Source of the DNA: Falsiroseomonas tokyonensis
GTDB lineage: Bacteria; Pseudomonadota; Alphaproteobacteria; Acetobacterales; Acetobacteraceae
Reading direction: 5' to 3'
NCBI RefSeq assembly: GCF_019024325.1
Contig: NZ_JAFNJS010000002.1
Location: 248,118 to 312,117 of the forward strand
Length of the DNA: 64,000 nt
The position numbers and the translations under genes are program-made. The notes beneath the pieces are model-generated. The model was not told the DNA's origin. It saw nothing but the letters and a program-made list of their open reading frames with translations, and did not search any database. Shown piece by piece: positions 7,944-16,080 of this stretch. The first letter of the stretch is position 1. Each line of letters opens with the position of its first letter.

Positions 7944-8332
7944 GGGGAAGATCCTTCCGGGGTGGCGGTGGGGGAGCGTGTCGTGCCGTTTTGGGTGCCG
8001 TGGTTTTGGCGGGCGTGGCTTTGTGCCGCCGGGTCTTGTCCGGCGAGGCGGGTGAGCTCGCGCAGCACCGCCTCTCCGATTCCGAGGCCGCCGGCCTTGG
8101 CCAGGTCCTTGGCGATGGCGTCGACCAGCATCGGGCGCCACTGGCCCTCCGCCGCGCCGCCGCCGAAGGGGGCCTTGGTGTCCAGCCCCTGGAACATCGG
8201 CTGCAGCAGCGCGCCGAGGGCCTGGGCCTCGAAATCCTGGGCCGCGCGCCGCAGCCCGGCCGGGTTCTGATTGCCGCGCGGCGTGGCCAGCGGGGCAGGG
8301 GCGGCGGTGGCGCGCGGGGGGGGGATGCTCAT
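7940..8332 (-). CDS. flgJ: Rod-binding protein FlgJ (N-terminal domain only)
   Basis: Protein of 130 aa. The rod-binding domain is clear: LRRAAQDFEAQALGALLQPMF, the conserved helix of the FlgJ N-domain, then WRPMLVDAIAKDLAKAGGLGIGEAVL. The muramidase domain of enterobacterial FlgJ is absent, as is usual in alphaproteobacteria, so a separate peptidoglycan hydrolase must open the wall. The ATG at 8332 overlaps the flgI stop by 4 bases. The frame is open far upstream but that extension lies antisense-like inside flgI and is low-complexity. Confidence 0.85.
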   Translation of the reverse strand: MSIPPPRATAAPAPLATPRGNQNPAGLRRAAQDFEAQALGALLQPMFQGLDTKAPFGGGAAEGQWRPMLVDAIAKDLAKAGGLGIGEAVLRELTRLAGQDPAAQSHARQNHGTQNGTTRSPTATPEGSSP

Positions 8333-9441
8333 CAGCGCACCTCCAACTCGGCCTGCAGCGCGCCGGCCGCCTTGATGGTCTGCAGGATGGTGATCATGTC
8401 GCGCGGCCCGACGCCCAGGCCGTTCAGCCCGCGCACCAGCTCCTCCAGCGTCACGCCGCCGCGCAGGATGCCGAGGCGTCGGTCCGCCTGGTCGTCCACC
8501 TCCACATTGGTGCGCGGCACCACCGCGGTCTGCCCGCCGGCCAGCGCATTGGGCTGCACCACCTGCGGCGTTTCCGTGATGCGGATGGTCAGGTTGCCCT
8601 GGGCGATGGCCACGGTGGACAGCCGCACATTGGCGCCCATGACGATGGTGCCGGAGGCTTCCTCGATGACGACCCGGGCGATCTGGTCCGGCTGCACGCG
8701 CAGCTGCTCGATCTGGGCGATGAAGGCGACCGAGTCGCGCCCGGTGAGGCTGACGCTGACGGTGCGCGGGTCGGTGGCCGTCGCCGGATTGCCGCCGGTG
8801 CTGCCATTGATGACGGCGGCGATGCGCCGCGCCGTGGTCAGGTCCGGGTTGCGCAGCGACAGGCGCAGCCGGTCGCCGCCGGCAAAGCTGTAGGCCACCT
8901 CGCGTTCCACCGTCGCGCCATTGGCGATCCGGCCGGCGGTCGGCACGCCGCGGGTGACGGAGCCGGCGGCGCCGCGGGCGGACACCGCGCCGGTGACGAT
9001 CGGCCCCTGCGCCACCGCATAGACCTCCCCATCCGCGGCCAGCAGAGGGGTGACCAGCAGCATGCCGCCGGTGAGGTTCGTGGCATCCCCCAGGGCGGAG
9101 ACGGAAATGTCGATCCGGCTGCCGGTGCGGGCGAAGGCGGGCAGATTGGCGGTGACCATCACCGCCGCGACGTTCCGCGTATCCAGCTGGCGTTCCTGGT
9201 CGCGCGTGTTCACGCCGAGGCGTTCCAGCACGCCGATCAGCGACTGCCGGGTGAAGACCGCGCTGCGCAGCTTGTCGCCGGTGCCGTTCAGCCCGACCAC
9301 CAGGCCGTAGCCGACCAGCTGGTTCTCGCGCATGCCCTCGACATCCGCGATGTCCTTGATGCGCACCTGGGCCAGGCCGCCCATCGGCGAGAGGAGCAGG
9401 ATGAACAGCAGCACGGCCAGGCCGCGCCGCAGGTCGCTCAT
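8332..9441 (-). CDS. flgI: Flagellar P-ring protein FlgI
   Basis: Protein of 369 aa, standard for FlgI. A signal peptide (MSDLRRGLAVLLFILLLSPM, then LAQ) precedes the mature start VRIKDIADVEGMRENQLVGY, the strongly conserved FlgI N-terminus; GLVVGLNGTGD follows. It is exported and assembles the periplasmic P ring around the rod. I chose the ATG at 9441 because it begins the signal peptide; an in-frame ATG at 9489 would add 16 residues. A near-perfect sigma-54 promoter lies at 9518-9532 on the same strand. The gene is divergent from fliX, as in Caulobacter. Confidence 0.96.
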   Translation of the reverse strand: MSDLRRGLAVLLFILLLSPMGGLAQVRIKDIADVEGMRENQLVGYGLVVGLNGTGDKLRSAVFTRQSLIGVLERLGVNTRDQERQLDTRNVAAVMVTANLPAFARTGSRIDISVSALGDATNLTGGMLLVTPLLAADGEVYAVAQGPIVTGAVSARGAAGSVTRGVPTAGRIANGATVEREVAYSFAGGDRLRLSLRNPDLTTARRIAAVINGSTGGNPATATDPRTVSVSLTGRDSVAFIAQIEQLRVQPDQIARVVIEEASGTIVMGANVRLSTVAIAQGNLTIRITETPQVVQPNALAGGQTAVVPRTNVEVDDQADRRLGILRGGVTLEELVRGLNGLGVGPRDMITILQTIKAAGALQAELEVR

Positions 9442-9517
9442 CCTCAGGCAAGGTTTTGTCGCCACACTGCTCCTCCTCGCCGCCGCCATCCTGGTGGAGG
9501 GGCGCGGGGGTGCCTCC

Positions 9518-9532
9518 GCAAGCCCTGTGCCA
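9518..9532 (-). promoter_or_regulatory. Sigma-54 (RpoN) promoter upstream of flgI
   Basis: On the minus strand this reads TGGCACAGGGCTTGC, that is TGGCAC-N5-TTGC with GG and GC exactly 10 bases apart, a full match to the -24/-12 consensus. Initiation would fall near 9506, about 65 bases before the flgI ATG. Confidence 0.8.
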
Positions 9533-9616
9533 GGGCGGAGGCGGTCCGCAGGGCGTTCCAGGCGGCAGGATTTGCCGGGGCGGGGCAGGGGCTGCCGATG
9601 GGCCTGCCGACTGGCC

Positions 9617-9642
9617 GGCAGATTTGGGCGGCAGATTTGGGC
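9617..9642 (+). repeat. 13-bp perfect tandem duplication in the fliX leader
   Basis: GGCAGATTTGGGC occurs at 9617-9629 and again, without gap, at 9630-9642. The second copy abuts the GGAGG ribosome-binding site of fliX. A near copy, GGCAGGATTTG, occurs about 50 bases upstream. Confidence 0.9.
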
Positions 9643-9650
9643 GGAGGAGA

Positions 9651-10085
9651 ATGCCGATGACGGTGGGACCGGTGCGGCCGACGGGGTTCAGCGGCGTGCA
9701 GGCGGGAAGGGCGCGTCGCGCGGGCGCCGCCTTCGCCCTGCCCGGCACGCCGGAGGAAACCGCCGCCCCGCCGGCGGCCAGCGCCCCGGCCGACCTGACC
9801 GGGCTGCTGGCGCTGCAGGAATCCGGCACCCCGGCGCCGCCCGAGGCGCCCGCCGAGCGGGGCCGCAAGCGCGCCAACCGGGCGCTGGAGGAGCTGCGCG
9901 GGCTGCAGCTGGACCTGCTGCGGGGCTCCGCCGGGGATGCCGCCCGGCTGGAGCGGTTGGAGCGCCTGGCCGCGCCGCCGGAGCCGGGCGTGGAGCCGGC
10001 GCTGGCCGCGCTGCTGGCCGAGGTTCGGCTGCGCGCCCGGCTGGAGTTGGCCCGCCGAACCGTCGCGCGACCGTCATCCAACTGA
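9651..10085 (+). CDS. fliX: Flagellar assembly regulator FliX
   Basis: Protein of 144 aa. FliX features are the N-terminal V-x-P-V-R-P-x-GF segment, a variable Ala/Pro-rich middle, and the conserved pattern DLTGLLALQE followed by a helical block RANRALEELRGLQLDLLRG. ATG at 9651 has a strong GGAGGAGA ribosome-binding site directly upstream. In Caulobacter FliX is the partner of the sigma-54 activator FlbD and couples basal-body assembly to class III/IV flagellar transcription. Its presence agrees with the sigma-54 promoters found in front of flgI and flgF. FlbD itself is not in this window. Confidence 0.88.
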   Translation: MPMTVGPVRPTGFSGVQAGRARRAGAAFALPGTPEETAAPPAASAPADLTGLLALQESGTPAPPEAPAERGRKRANRALEELRGLQLDLLRGSAGDAARLERLERLAAPPEPGVEPALAALLAEVRLRARLELARRTVARPSSN

Positions 10086-10125
10086 AAACCGCGCGCAGAT
10101 CAGGAACTTGCGCCGAAACGAGGCC

Positions 10126-10154
10126 TTGCACCCGCCCCATTGCCGCCACTATGG
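10126..10154 (+). promoter_or_regulatory. Possible sigma-70 promoter for dksA
   Basis: TTGCAC at 10126-10131 and CTATGG at 10149-10154 are separated by 17 bases, 62 bases before the dksA ATG. The -10 element is weak, so the call is tentative. Confidence 0.35.
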
Positions 10155-10215
10155 TCCGGCCGCTTTCGCCACCCGGGCGCGGGGCCCTGGGCGGCAAAGT
10201 TGGGGAAGTCCTGCC

Positions 10216-10632
10216 ATGCTGGTAACCTTGCCGCCGGACTATCGTCCGAGCAGCGACGAAGAGTTCATGAACCCGCTCCAGTTGGAGTATTTTCGACAGA
10301 AGCTGCTGAAGTGGCGGAGCGACCTGGTGCGCGAGGCGGGGGAGACCCTGACCTCCATGGGCCAGGGCGGCATCATCGAGGCGGACCTGACCGACCGCGC
10401 CAGCGTGGAGACCGACCGCGCGCTGGAACTGCGCACCCGCGACCGGGCCCGCAAGCTGATCTCCAAGATCGACCAGGCGCTGGAGCGGGTGGAGAACGGG
10501 ACCTACGGCTATTGCGAGGAGACCGGGGAGCCGATCGGCCTGCGCCGGCTGGAGGCCCGCCCGATCGCCACCCTGTCCATCGAGGCGCAGGAGCGGCATG
10601 AGCGCATGGAGCGGGTCCACCGCGACGACTGA
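10216..10632 (+). CDS. dksA: RNA polymerase-binding transcription factor DksA (Cys-poor form)
   Basis: Protein of 138 aa. It has the DksA coiled-coil with the acidic tip around EADLTDRASVETDRALE, then the C-terminal globular domain NGTYGYCEETGEPIGLRRLE. DksA binds in the RNA polymerase secondary channel and mediates the stringent response with ppGpp. Only one of the four zinc-finger cysteines remains (Cys100); the others are Thr103, Ser121 and a non-Cys residue after it. This Cys-poor type is common in alphaproteobacteria, where it often follows fliX. The ATG at 10216 was chosen for the conserved MLVTLPPDYRPS start. Confidence 0.92.
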   Translation: MLVTLPPDYRPSSDEEFMNPLQLEYFRQKLLKWRSDLVREAGETLTSMGQGGIIEADLTDRASVETDRALELRTRDRARKLISKIDQALERVENGTYGYCEETGEPIGLRRLEARPIATLSIEAQERHERMERVHRDD

Positions 10633-10755
10633 GCGCCGAAGGCTCGCCTGGCGGGCGGGCCCGACAGGTTGCGGCTATCGCTGCCATAGGCGACCGGCGG
10701 ATTGCCAGGGCGGCTGCGGCGCCGGCAACATCGGGCGTCCAGGAGGCTTCCCACC

Positions 10756-11016
10756 ATGCAGGCATCGCCCATCGCCATCTTCGCGGCCGGCTTCATCGCC
10801 GGCGGCATCCTCCTCGGCGGCGTCGTCGCCCAGGCCCGGATCCACATGCTCACGACGGCCGTTGGGGGCGTTCCGCCGAATTCGGAAGGCAGCCTGCTCT
10901 GCGTGACGGCCACCAATGCCATTCGCGCGACCACGGGGGCCAGCCGCAACGCGAGCGTCAATGTGCCCGGTGGCGTGGGGGTATCGTACGGCGTGACCAT
11001 GCGCTGCCCGCCCTGA
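10756..11016 (+). CDS. Small protein with one N-terminal membrane segment or signal anchor
   Basis: Protein of 86 aa with a hydrophobic N-terminus (IAIFAAGFIAGGILLGGVVA) and a polar remainder with two Cys residues (LLCVTAT and MRCPP), which would suit a periplasmic disulfide. AGGAGG at 10741-10746, 9 bases before the ATG, supports translation. I do not recognise a family. It stands between dksA and rsgA, with 123 bases before it in which I see nothing clear, and converges on rsgA. Confidence 0.62.
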   Translation: MQASPIAIFAAGFIAGGILLGGVVAQARIHMLTTAVGGVPPNSEGSLLCVTATNAIRATTGASRNASVNVPGGVGVSYGVTMRCPP

Positions 11017-11052
11017 GGCCGGCGCCGCCGCCTCAGGCAGAGTGGTCCCGCC

Positions 11053-12126
11053 TCAGGCGGAGGGGTCCAGCAGGTCCTTCTTGCCGGCGCGATAGGCGCG
11101 CTGCGACGAGGCCTGGCGGCGGCGCTGCATCGCCTGCGCCGCCCGGTCCCGCGCCCCGCTGGCCTCGGCCAGCTCCTGCTCCAGCTTGCGGAAATGCGCC
11201 CAGCGCGCGGCATCCAGCGCGCCCGCCTCCAGCGCCGCGCGCACCGCGCAGCCGGGCTCGGTGGTGTGGCTGCAATCGCCGAAGCGGCATTGGCTGGCCA
11301 GCTGCTCGATATCCTCGAAGACCGTGCCGAGGCCGGCCTCGGCCTCGACCAGCCCGACCTCCCTTATGCCCGGCGTATCCAGCAGCAGCCCGCCGCCGGG
11401 TAGCAGGATCAGGTGGCGGGCGCTGGTGGTGTGGCGGCCGCGGGCATCGGCCGCGCGGATTTCCTGAGTCGCCATCCGCTGCTCGCCCAGCAGGGTGTTC
11501 ACCAGCGTGGACTTGCCGACGCCGGAGGAGCCGATCAGGACGCAGGTCTCGCCCGGCCGGATCTGCGCCCGGATGGCGTCGAGCCCGATTCCCTGGCGCG
11601 CCGAGACGACCAGTACCGGGCAGCCGGCGGCCAGCTTCGCGACCTCCGCCGCCGCGGCTTCCGGCGCCTCGGACAGGTCGGCCTTGGTCAGCACCAGCAC
11701 GGGCCGCGCGCCGCTCTGCCAGGCGGCGGCCAGGAAACGCTCCAGCCGGCGCGGATTGAGGTCCGCATTCAGCGAGGTGACGACGAAGACCACGTCGATA
11801 TTGGCGGCGATCACCTGCAGGGTCTGCTGGCTGTCCGCCGCCCGGCGGATGAAGGCGGTGCGGCGCGGCAGCACGGCATGGATGGTGGCGCTGCCCTGGT
11901 CGGGCTTGGCGGCCAGCGCCACCCAGTCGCCGGCCGCCGGATAGCCCGCCTGCCGCGCCGCATGCCGCAGCCGGCCGGAGAGCCGGGCCTCCAGGATGCC
12001 GAGGTCGGTCGCGACCAGATCGGCCTCCCGCCGCTGCACGACGATGCGGCCGGGGATATGGCCGGCGGCTTCATGCGGGGCGAAGGCCTGCGCCCAGGAC
12101 TCGGACCAGCCATAGGCCCCGATCAA
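11053..12126 (-). CDS. rsgA: Ribosome small subunit-dependent GTPase RsgA
   Basis: Protein of 357 aa. The circularly permuted GTPase order is visible: G4 TKAD at 147-150, then G1 GSSGVGKST at 199-207, and G3 DTPG at 250-253. An OB-fold domain precedes it and a zinc-binding C-terminal domain follows, with Cys280, Cys285, His287 and Cys293 in CRFGDCSHTTEPGC. RsgA checks late 30S maturation. Only 36 bases separate its end from the small membrane-anchored ORF end; this gap contains two copies of CCGCCTCAGGC. Confidence 0.95.
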   Translation of the reverse strand: MIGAYGWSESWAQAFAPHEAAGHIPGRIVVQRREADLVATDLGILEARLSGRLRHAARQAGYPAAGDWVALAAKPDQGSATIHAVLPRRTAFIRRAADSQQTLQVIAANIDVVFVVTSLNADLNPRRLERFLAAAWQSGARPVLVLTKADLSEAPEAAAAEVAKLAAGCPVLVVSARQGIGLDAIRAQIRPGETCVLIGSSGVGKSTLVNTLLGEQRMATQEIRAADARGRHTTSARHLILLPGGGLLLDTPGIREVGLVEAEAGLGTVFEDIEQLASQCRFGDCSHTTEPGCAVRAALEAGALDAARWAHFRKLEQELAEASGARDRAAQAMQRRRQASSQRAYRAGKKDLLDPSA

Positions 12127-12148
12127 GAGGCCGGCCCTCGCGCCGGCA

Positions 12149-12877
12149 TCAGCCCACCCAGTCCGGCGGCGCGTCGTCCAGCTCGGGCGGCGGGCTGGCG
12201 GTGGGGTCGCGGCGGGGCAGGCGGGCGTCGTTTTCCGTCACCTTGCCGACGCGGTTGTCGACCGGCCAGGCCAGCAGCTCCTCCGCCGGGCAGGGCACCA
12301 GAAGCTCCTGCAGGTCCTCGGGCTCCGCCGGTTCCTCGCCCAGCCAGGCATCCCAGACCTCGAAGGGCAGCACCACGGGCATGCGGTGATGCACCAGGGC
12401 CTGCTTCTCATTCGCCTCCGTCGTGATGACGGTGAAGGTGCGCAGCCAGGCGCCGTCCGGCTGCTTCCAGCCCTCCCACAGCCCGGCCACCGCCATGGGC
12501 TCGCCGCTCGCCAGCGCCACGGCATAGGCCTGCTTGCTGCCATCCTCGGCCTTCTTCCATTCGTAGAAGGCATCCATCGGCACCAGGCAGCGGCGCTTGC
12601 GGAAGGCCTCGCGGAAGGAGGGTTTCTCGGCGATGCCATCGGCGCGGGCGTTCATCAGCTTCGCCGCGTCCTTCGTATCCGTGGCCCATCGCGGCACCAG
12701 ACCCCAGCGCAGCCGGTCCAGGTGGCGTTCGCCGCTTTCCGGATGCCGGCGCACCACCAGGCTGTCCTGCGTGACGGCGATGTTCCAGGAGGCGGCGTGG
12801 TTGGGGATGGGATTGGTCGTGGCGAAGAACTGCGCCAGTTCGGAAGGCGATCGCTGCAACAGGTACCTTCCGCACAT
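12149..12877 (-). CDS. yedK: SOS response-associated peptidase, HMCES/YedK family
   Basis: Protein of 242 aa starting MCGRY. Catalytic residues expected for the family are present: Cys2 (which forms the covalent link with abasic DNA after Met removal), Asn76 in LMNARAD, Glu107 in FYEWK and His163 in VHHRMP. The protein shields abasic sites in single-stranded DNA. The frame is open for another 1.3 kb upstream, but that stretch is antisense to the TAXI gene and not family-like. It is transcribed away from the TAXI-TRAP genes across a 246-base AT-richer gap. Confidence 0.95.
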   Translation of the reverse strand: MCGRYLLQRSPSELAQFFATTNPIPNHAASWNIAVTQDSLVVRRHPESGERHLDRLRWGLVPRWATDTKDAAKLMNARADGIAEKPSFREAFRKRRCLVPMDAFYEWKKAEDGSKQAYAVALASGEPMAVAGLWEGWKQPDGAWLRTFTVITTEANEKQALVHHRMPVVLPFEVWDAWLGEEPAEPEDLQELLVPCPAEELLAWPVDNRVGKVTENDARLPRRDPTASPPPELDDAPPDWVG

Positions 12878-13005
12878 CCGCCGGCGCGCTCCCTTTCCTG
12901 GCCGTGGGCAGCCTAGCCTGCCTGCGCGCGGACGGGAAACGCGGGTCAAGGGAATGTCACGGATGCAACTCATGGAAGTATTATAAATACAAACAATCCA
13001 CCATA

Positions 13006-13036
13006 TGGCGAAAACCTGCTGAATTTGTGGCGAAAA
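13006..13036. repeat. 9-bp direct repeat in the yedK/TAXI divergent gap
   Basis: TGGCGAAAA occurs at 13006-13014 and 13028-13036, spaced 22 bases (about two helical turns). The surrounding 12960-13040 is the most AT-rich stretch of the gap and also holds GTATTATAAATAC. A regulator site or promoter region for either divergent gene is plausible. Confidence 0.45.
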
Positions 13037-13123
13037 TACGGCTTGCGGGCGCTTTCCGGGGTTGTCCGGGCTGGCCTCATCGGGAATAGCCACAGGGCGA
13101 CCAAGACCGCAGGGAGAACGACA

Positions 13124-14071
13124 ATGACCATTCGCACCGCAGCCGCGGCCTTTGCCATGCTCGGCACCGTCGCAATGGCGACCCCCGCCGCCGCGCAGCA
13201 GGACACGCTGCGCTTCATGACCGGGCCGCAGGGCGGGTCCTGGGTGCCGATCGCCGGCGCGCTGAAGAACATCTGGGAACGCGCCATCCCCGGCCTGACC
13301 GTGCAGACCCTGCCGGGTGCGGGCGTCGCCAATGTCCGCGGCGTCGGCGGTGGCCGGGCGCAGGTGGCCTTCGGCAATTCCATCAGCACCGTGGACGGCC
13401 TGGCCGGCCGCGCACCCTTCCCCGAGGCGGTGAGCAATGTCTGCAACATCGGCTCGCTCTATCCGCAGTGGTTCCAGGTGGTCGCGCTGGCCGATTCCGG
13501 CATCAACTCGATCGAGGACATGCGCGGCAAGCCGATCGCGCTGCAGCCGCGCGGCAATACGGCCGAGGTGGTGACGCAGCACATCCTGCAGGCGGCCGGC
13601 ATGTCCTACAGCGATGTCCGCGCCAGCTTCCAGTCCAGCTACACGGATGCGGTGGGCCTGCTGCGCGACGGCCATGCGCAGGTCTTCACGCTCGGCACCA
13701 CCATCCCGGCGAGCTCGGTGATGGACCTGGCGAGTGCGCGCAACATCCGGATCGTCGACCTGTCCCGCTATGTCGACCGGATGCGGGAGATCAATCCCGG
13801 CTACCAGGGCGCGCCGCTGCCGGCCGATACCTATCCGCAGCAGCAGGGCAGGCCGACGCAGATCACCTACACGGCGCATCTGATCACCAACTGCGACCGC
13901 AATCCGGAGCAGGTGTACCAGATGGTGAAGCTGCTGTGGGAGAACGTGGACACGCTGCGCAACATCGTCAGCGCGATGCGCGAAAGCACGCCGGCGACGG
14001 CGGCGGCCGATATCGGCGTGCCGATGCATCCGGGCGCGGCCCGCTTCTACCGCGAAGCGGCGTCCCGCTGA
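13124..14071 (+). CDS. TAXI family TRAP transporter solute-binding protein
   Basis: Protein of 315 aa with a Sec signal peptide ending in ATPAAA, then the mature LRFMTGPQGGSWVPIAGAL, the family's N-terminal ligand-loop signature. Further TAXI hallmarks are LPGAGVANVRGVGGGRAQVAF, and GKPIALQPRGNTAE. It delivers a solute to the fused membrane subunit encoded downstream. ATG at 13124 has AGGGAG 8 bases upstream. Substrates of this group are mostly carboxylates or glutamate/glutamine but cannot be assigned here. Confidence 0.92.
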   Translation: MTIRTAAAAFAMLGTVAMATPAAAQQDTLRFMTGPQGGSWVPIAGALKNIWERAIPGLTVQTLPGAGVANVRGVGGGRAQVAFGNSISTVDGLAGRAPFPEAVSNVCNIGSLYPQWFQVVALADSGINSIEDMRGKPIALQPRGNTAEVVTQHILQAAGMSYSDVRASFQSSYTDAVGLLRDGHAQVFTLGTTIPASSVMDLASARNIRIVDLSRYVDRMREINPGYQGAPLPADTYPQQQGRPTQITYTAHLITNCDRNPEQVYQMVKLLWENVDTLRNIVSAMRESTPATAAADIGVPMHPGAARFYREAASR

Positions 14072-14083
14072 GAACGTGACAAG

Positions 14084-14108
14084 GCGCGCCCGGCCCGGCT
14101 GGGCGCGC
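14084..14108 (+). repeat. Perfect 8-bp stem-loop between TAXI and TRAP permease genes
   Basis: GCGCGCCC (14084-14091) pairs with GGGCGCGC (14101-14108) around a 9-base loop, 13 bases after the binding-protein stop. No T-run follows. Such stems often stabilise the binding-protein part of a transcript. Confidence 0.55.
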
Positions 14109-14120
14109 GAGATGACAGGA

Positions 14121-14164
14121 AGGGCCGGATGACGCGCTGCCGCGGCAGCACCGTCGCCGGCCCT
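14121..14164 (+). repeat. Nested 44-base stem-loop between TAXI and TRAP permease genes
   Basis: AGGGCCGG (14121-14128) pairs with CCGGCCCT (14157-14164); inside lies the self-complementary GCTGCCGCGGCAGC. Together with the hairpin at 14084 it fills most of the 149-base intercistronic gap. Confidence 0.55.
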
Positions 14165-14220
14165 GATGCTTCCGACCCGCAACAAGATTACGCAGCGTCC
14201 AGGATACGGGAATCACGGCG

Positions 14221-16074
14221 ATGAGCTACGCGCGCGCCATGCATTGGTTGGCCGGCACCGTCGCGGCCGCCATGGCCGTCTATCATATGTGGGCCATCGC
14301 CGCCTCGCCGCCCGAGGCGGTGATCTTCCGCGGCACCCATCTGCTGTTCGCGATGGCGCTGGTCTTCATCCTGTTCCCGCTGCGCCAGCGAAAGGATGCC
14401 GAGCAGCGTGCGCCGGGGCCGGAGGACTGGCTGCTCTGCGCGCTGTCCATCTGGGCGGTGGGCCGGCTGTTCGTCGACTACGACTGGCTGGTGAACCGCA
14501 TTCCCTATATCGACGATCCGCGTCCCGCCGATGTGATCGGCGGCTGGCTGCTGGTGGCCCTGATCCTGGAGGCGACGCGCCGCGTCATCGGCTGGGCACT
14601 GCCGGTCACGGCGCTGGTCTTCCTGAGCTGGTCCTATTTCTTCACCGATGTCGGCGCGCTGGCCATGCTGGACCAGCTGTACCTGACGACGGACGGCATC
14701 TTCGGCTCCACGCTGGGCGTCTCCGCCGGCTTCGTGGTGATCTTCGTGCTGTTCGGCTCCTTCATGGAGCGGTCGGGCGTCGGCAAGCTGTTCATGGACT
14801 TCGCCCTGGCGCTGACCGGGCGCAGCAGCGGCGGTCCCGGCAAGGTGGCGGTGATCTCCTCCTCGCTCTTCGGCTCCGTCTCCGGCTCCGCCGTCGCCAA
14901 TGTGATGGTGACGGGGCAGGTGACCATCCCGCTGATGAAGCGCAGCGGCTTCCGGCCGCAATTCGCGGCGGGGGTGGAGGCGGTGGCCAGCACCGGCGGG
15001 CAGATCATGCCGCCGATCATGGGCGCTGCCGCCTTCGTCATGGCGGAGTTCCTGGGCGTCGGCTATCTGCAGGTCATCACCTGGGCGCTGATCCCGGCGC
15101 TGCTCTATTACGTCGCGACCTTCGCCGCCGTGCATTTCGAGGCGAAGCGCTCCGGCCTCGCCGGCCTGCCGGAGCATGAGGTGCCGAAGCTCGGCAATGT
15201 CATGCGGGAAAGCTGGCACCTGTTCCTGCCGATCCTGGTCATCATCATCGGCCTGTTTGCCGGCTATTCCGCGCCGCTGGTGGCGCTGATCGCGACACTG
15301 GCCTGCTTCCCCGCCGCCGCGCTGCGCGCCAACAGCCGCCACCACGTCAGCTTCCTGGGCGTGTGGGAGGCGCTGCTGGATGGCGCGCGCAATGCGCTCG
15401 GCATCGCCATGGCGTGTGCCTGCGCGGGCATCGTCATCGGGCTCATCGCGCTCACCGGCCTCGGCATCACCTTCACCCAGCTCGTGGTGAATGTGGCGGA
15501 CAACAACCTGATCTTCGCCCTGGTGCTGACCATGATGGCGGGCATCATCCTCGGCATGGGGATGCCGACCACGCCGGCCTATATCGTCATGGTCTCCCTG
15601 CTGGTGCCGGCGCTGATCGCCATGGGCGTGGTGGTGCCGGCGGCGCACCTGTTCGCCTTCTACTTCGCCATCCTCTCGGCCATCACGCCGCCGGTGGCGC
15701 TGGCCGTCTTCGCCGCGGCGGGGCTGGCCAAGACGGATATGTGGAGCAGCGGCTGGGCGGCGATGAAGATCGGCGCGGCGGGCTTCATCGTGCCCTTCAT
15801 CTTCGTCTTCCAGCCGGCGCTGCTGCTGATCGGCAGCTGGGGCGAGGTGGCGCTGGCGGTGGCCAGCGCGACGGCGGGCTGCCTGCTGCTGGCCGCGTCC
15901 CTGCACGCCTACCTGCTCCGGCCCATGCCGATGTGGGAGAGGGTGGCGCTGTTCGTCGCGGCGCTGGCCCTGATCAAGCCCGGCCTCTGGACCGATGGCA
16001 TCGGCATCCTCTTCGGCGGCGGCGTGCTGCTGCTGCAGCTGGTGCAGCGCCGCCGCGCCACCGCGGCGGCCTGA
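14221..16074 (+). CDS. TRAP transporter fused permease (DctQ-DctM type)
   Basis: Protein of 617 aa with roughly sixteen hydrophobic segments: an N-terminal four-helix part (from MHWLAGTVAAAMAVYHMWAI) corresponding to the small subunit, then the large subunit with conserved SGSAVANVMVTGQVTIPLMK and ILGMGMPTTPAYIVM, the sodium/substrate-site motifs of the DctM family. It forms a secondary, sodium-driven importer with the TAXI binding protein encoded upstream. ATG at 14221 is weakly supported by a purine-rich AGGATACGGG. Confidence 0.93.
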   Translation: MSYARAMHWLAGTVAAAMAVYHMWAIAASPPEAVIFRGTHLLFAMALVFILFPLRQRKDAEQRAPGPEDWLLCALSIWAVGRLFVDYDWLVNRIPYIDDPRPADVIGGWLLVALILEATRRVIGWALPVTALVFLSWSYFFTDVGALAMLDQLYLTTDGIFGSTLGVSAGFVVIFVLFGSFMERSGVGKLFMDFALALTGRSSGGPGKVAVISSSLFGSVSGSAVANVMVTGQVTIPLMKRSGFRPQFAAGVEAVASTGGQIMPPIMGAAAFVMAEFLGVGYLQVITWALIPALLYYVATFAAVHFEAKRSGLAGLPEHEVPKLGNVMRESWHLFLPILVIIIGLFAGYSAPLVALIATLACFPAAALRANSRHHVSFLGVWEALLDGARNALGIAMACACAGIVIGLIALTGLGITFTQLVVNVADNNLIFALVLTMMAGIILGMGMPTTPAYIVMVSLLVPALIAMGVVVPAAHLFAFYFAILSAITPPVALAVFAAAGLAKTDMWSSGWAAMKIGAAGFIVPFIFVFQPALLLIGSWGEVALAVASATAGCLLLAASLHAYLLRPMPMWERVALFVAALALIKPGLWTDGIGILFGGGVLLLQLVQRRRATAAA

Positions 16075-16080
16075 GCCCCA

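Noticed and set aside
12878-14185. Upstream extension of the yedK frame
   Set aside because: Antisense to the TAXI gene; YedK must start with Met-Cys for its catalysis, which fixes the start at 12877.
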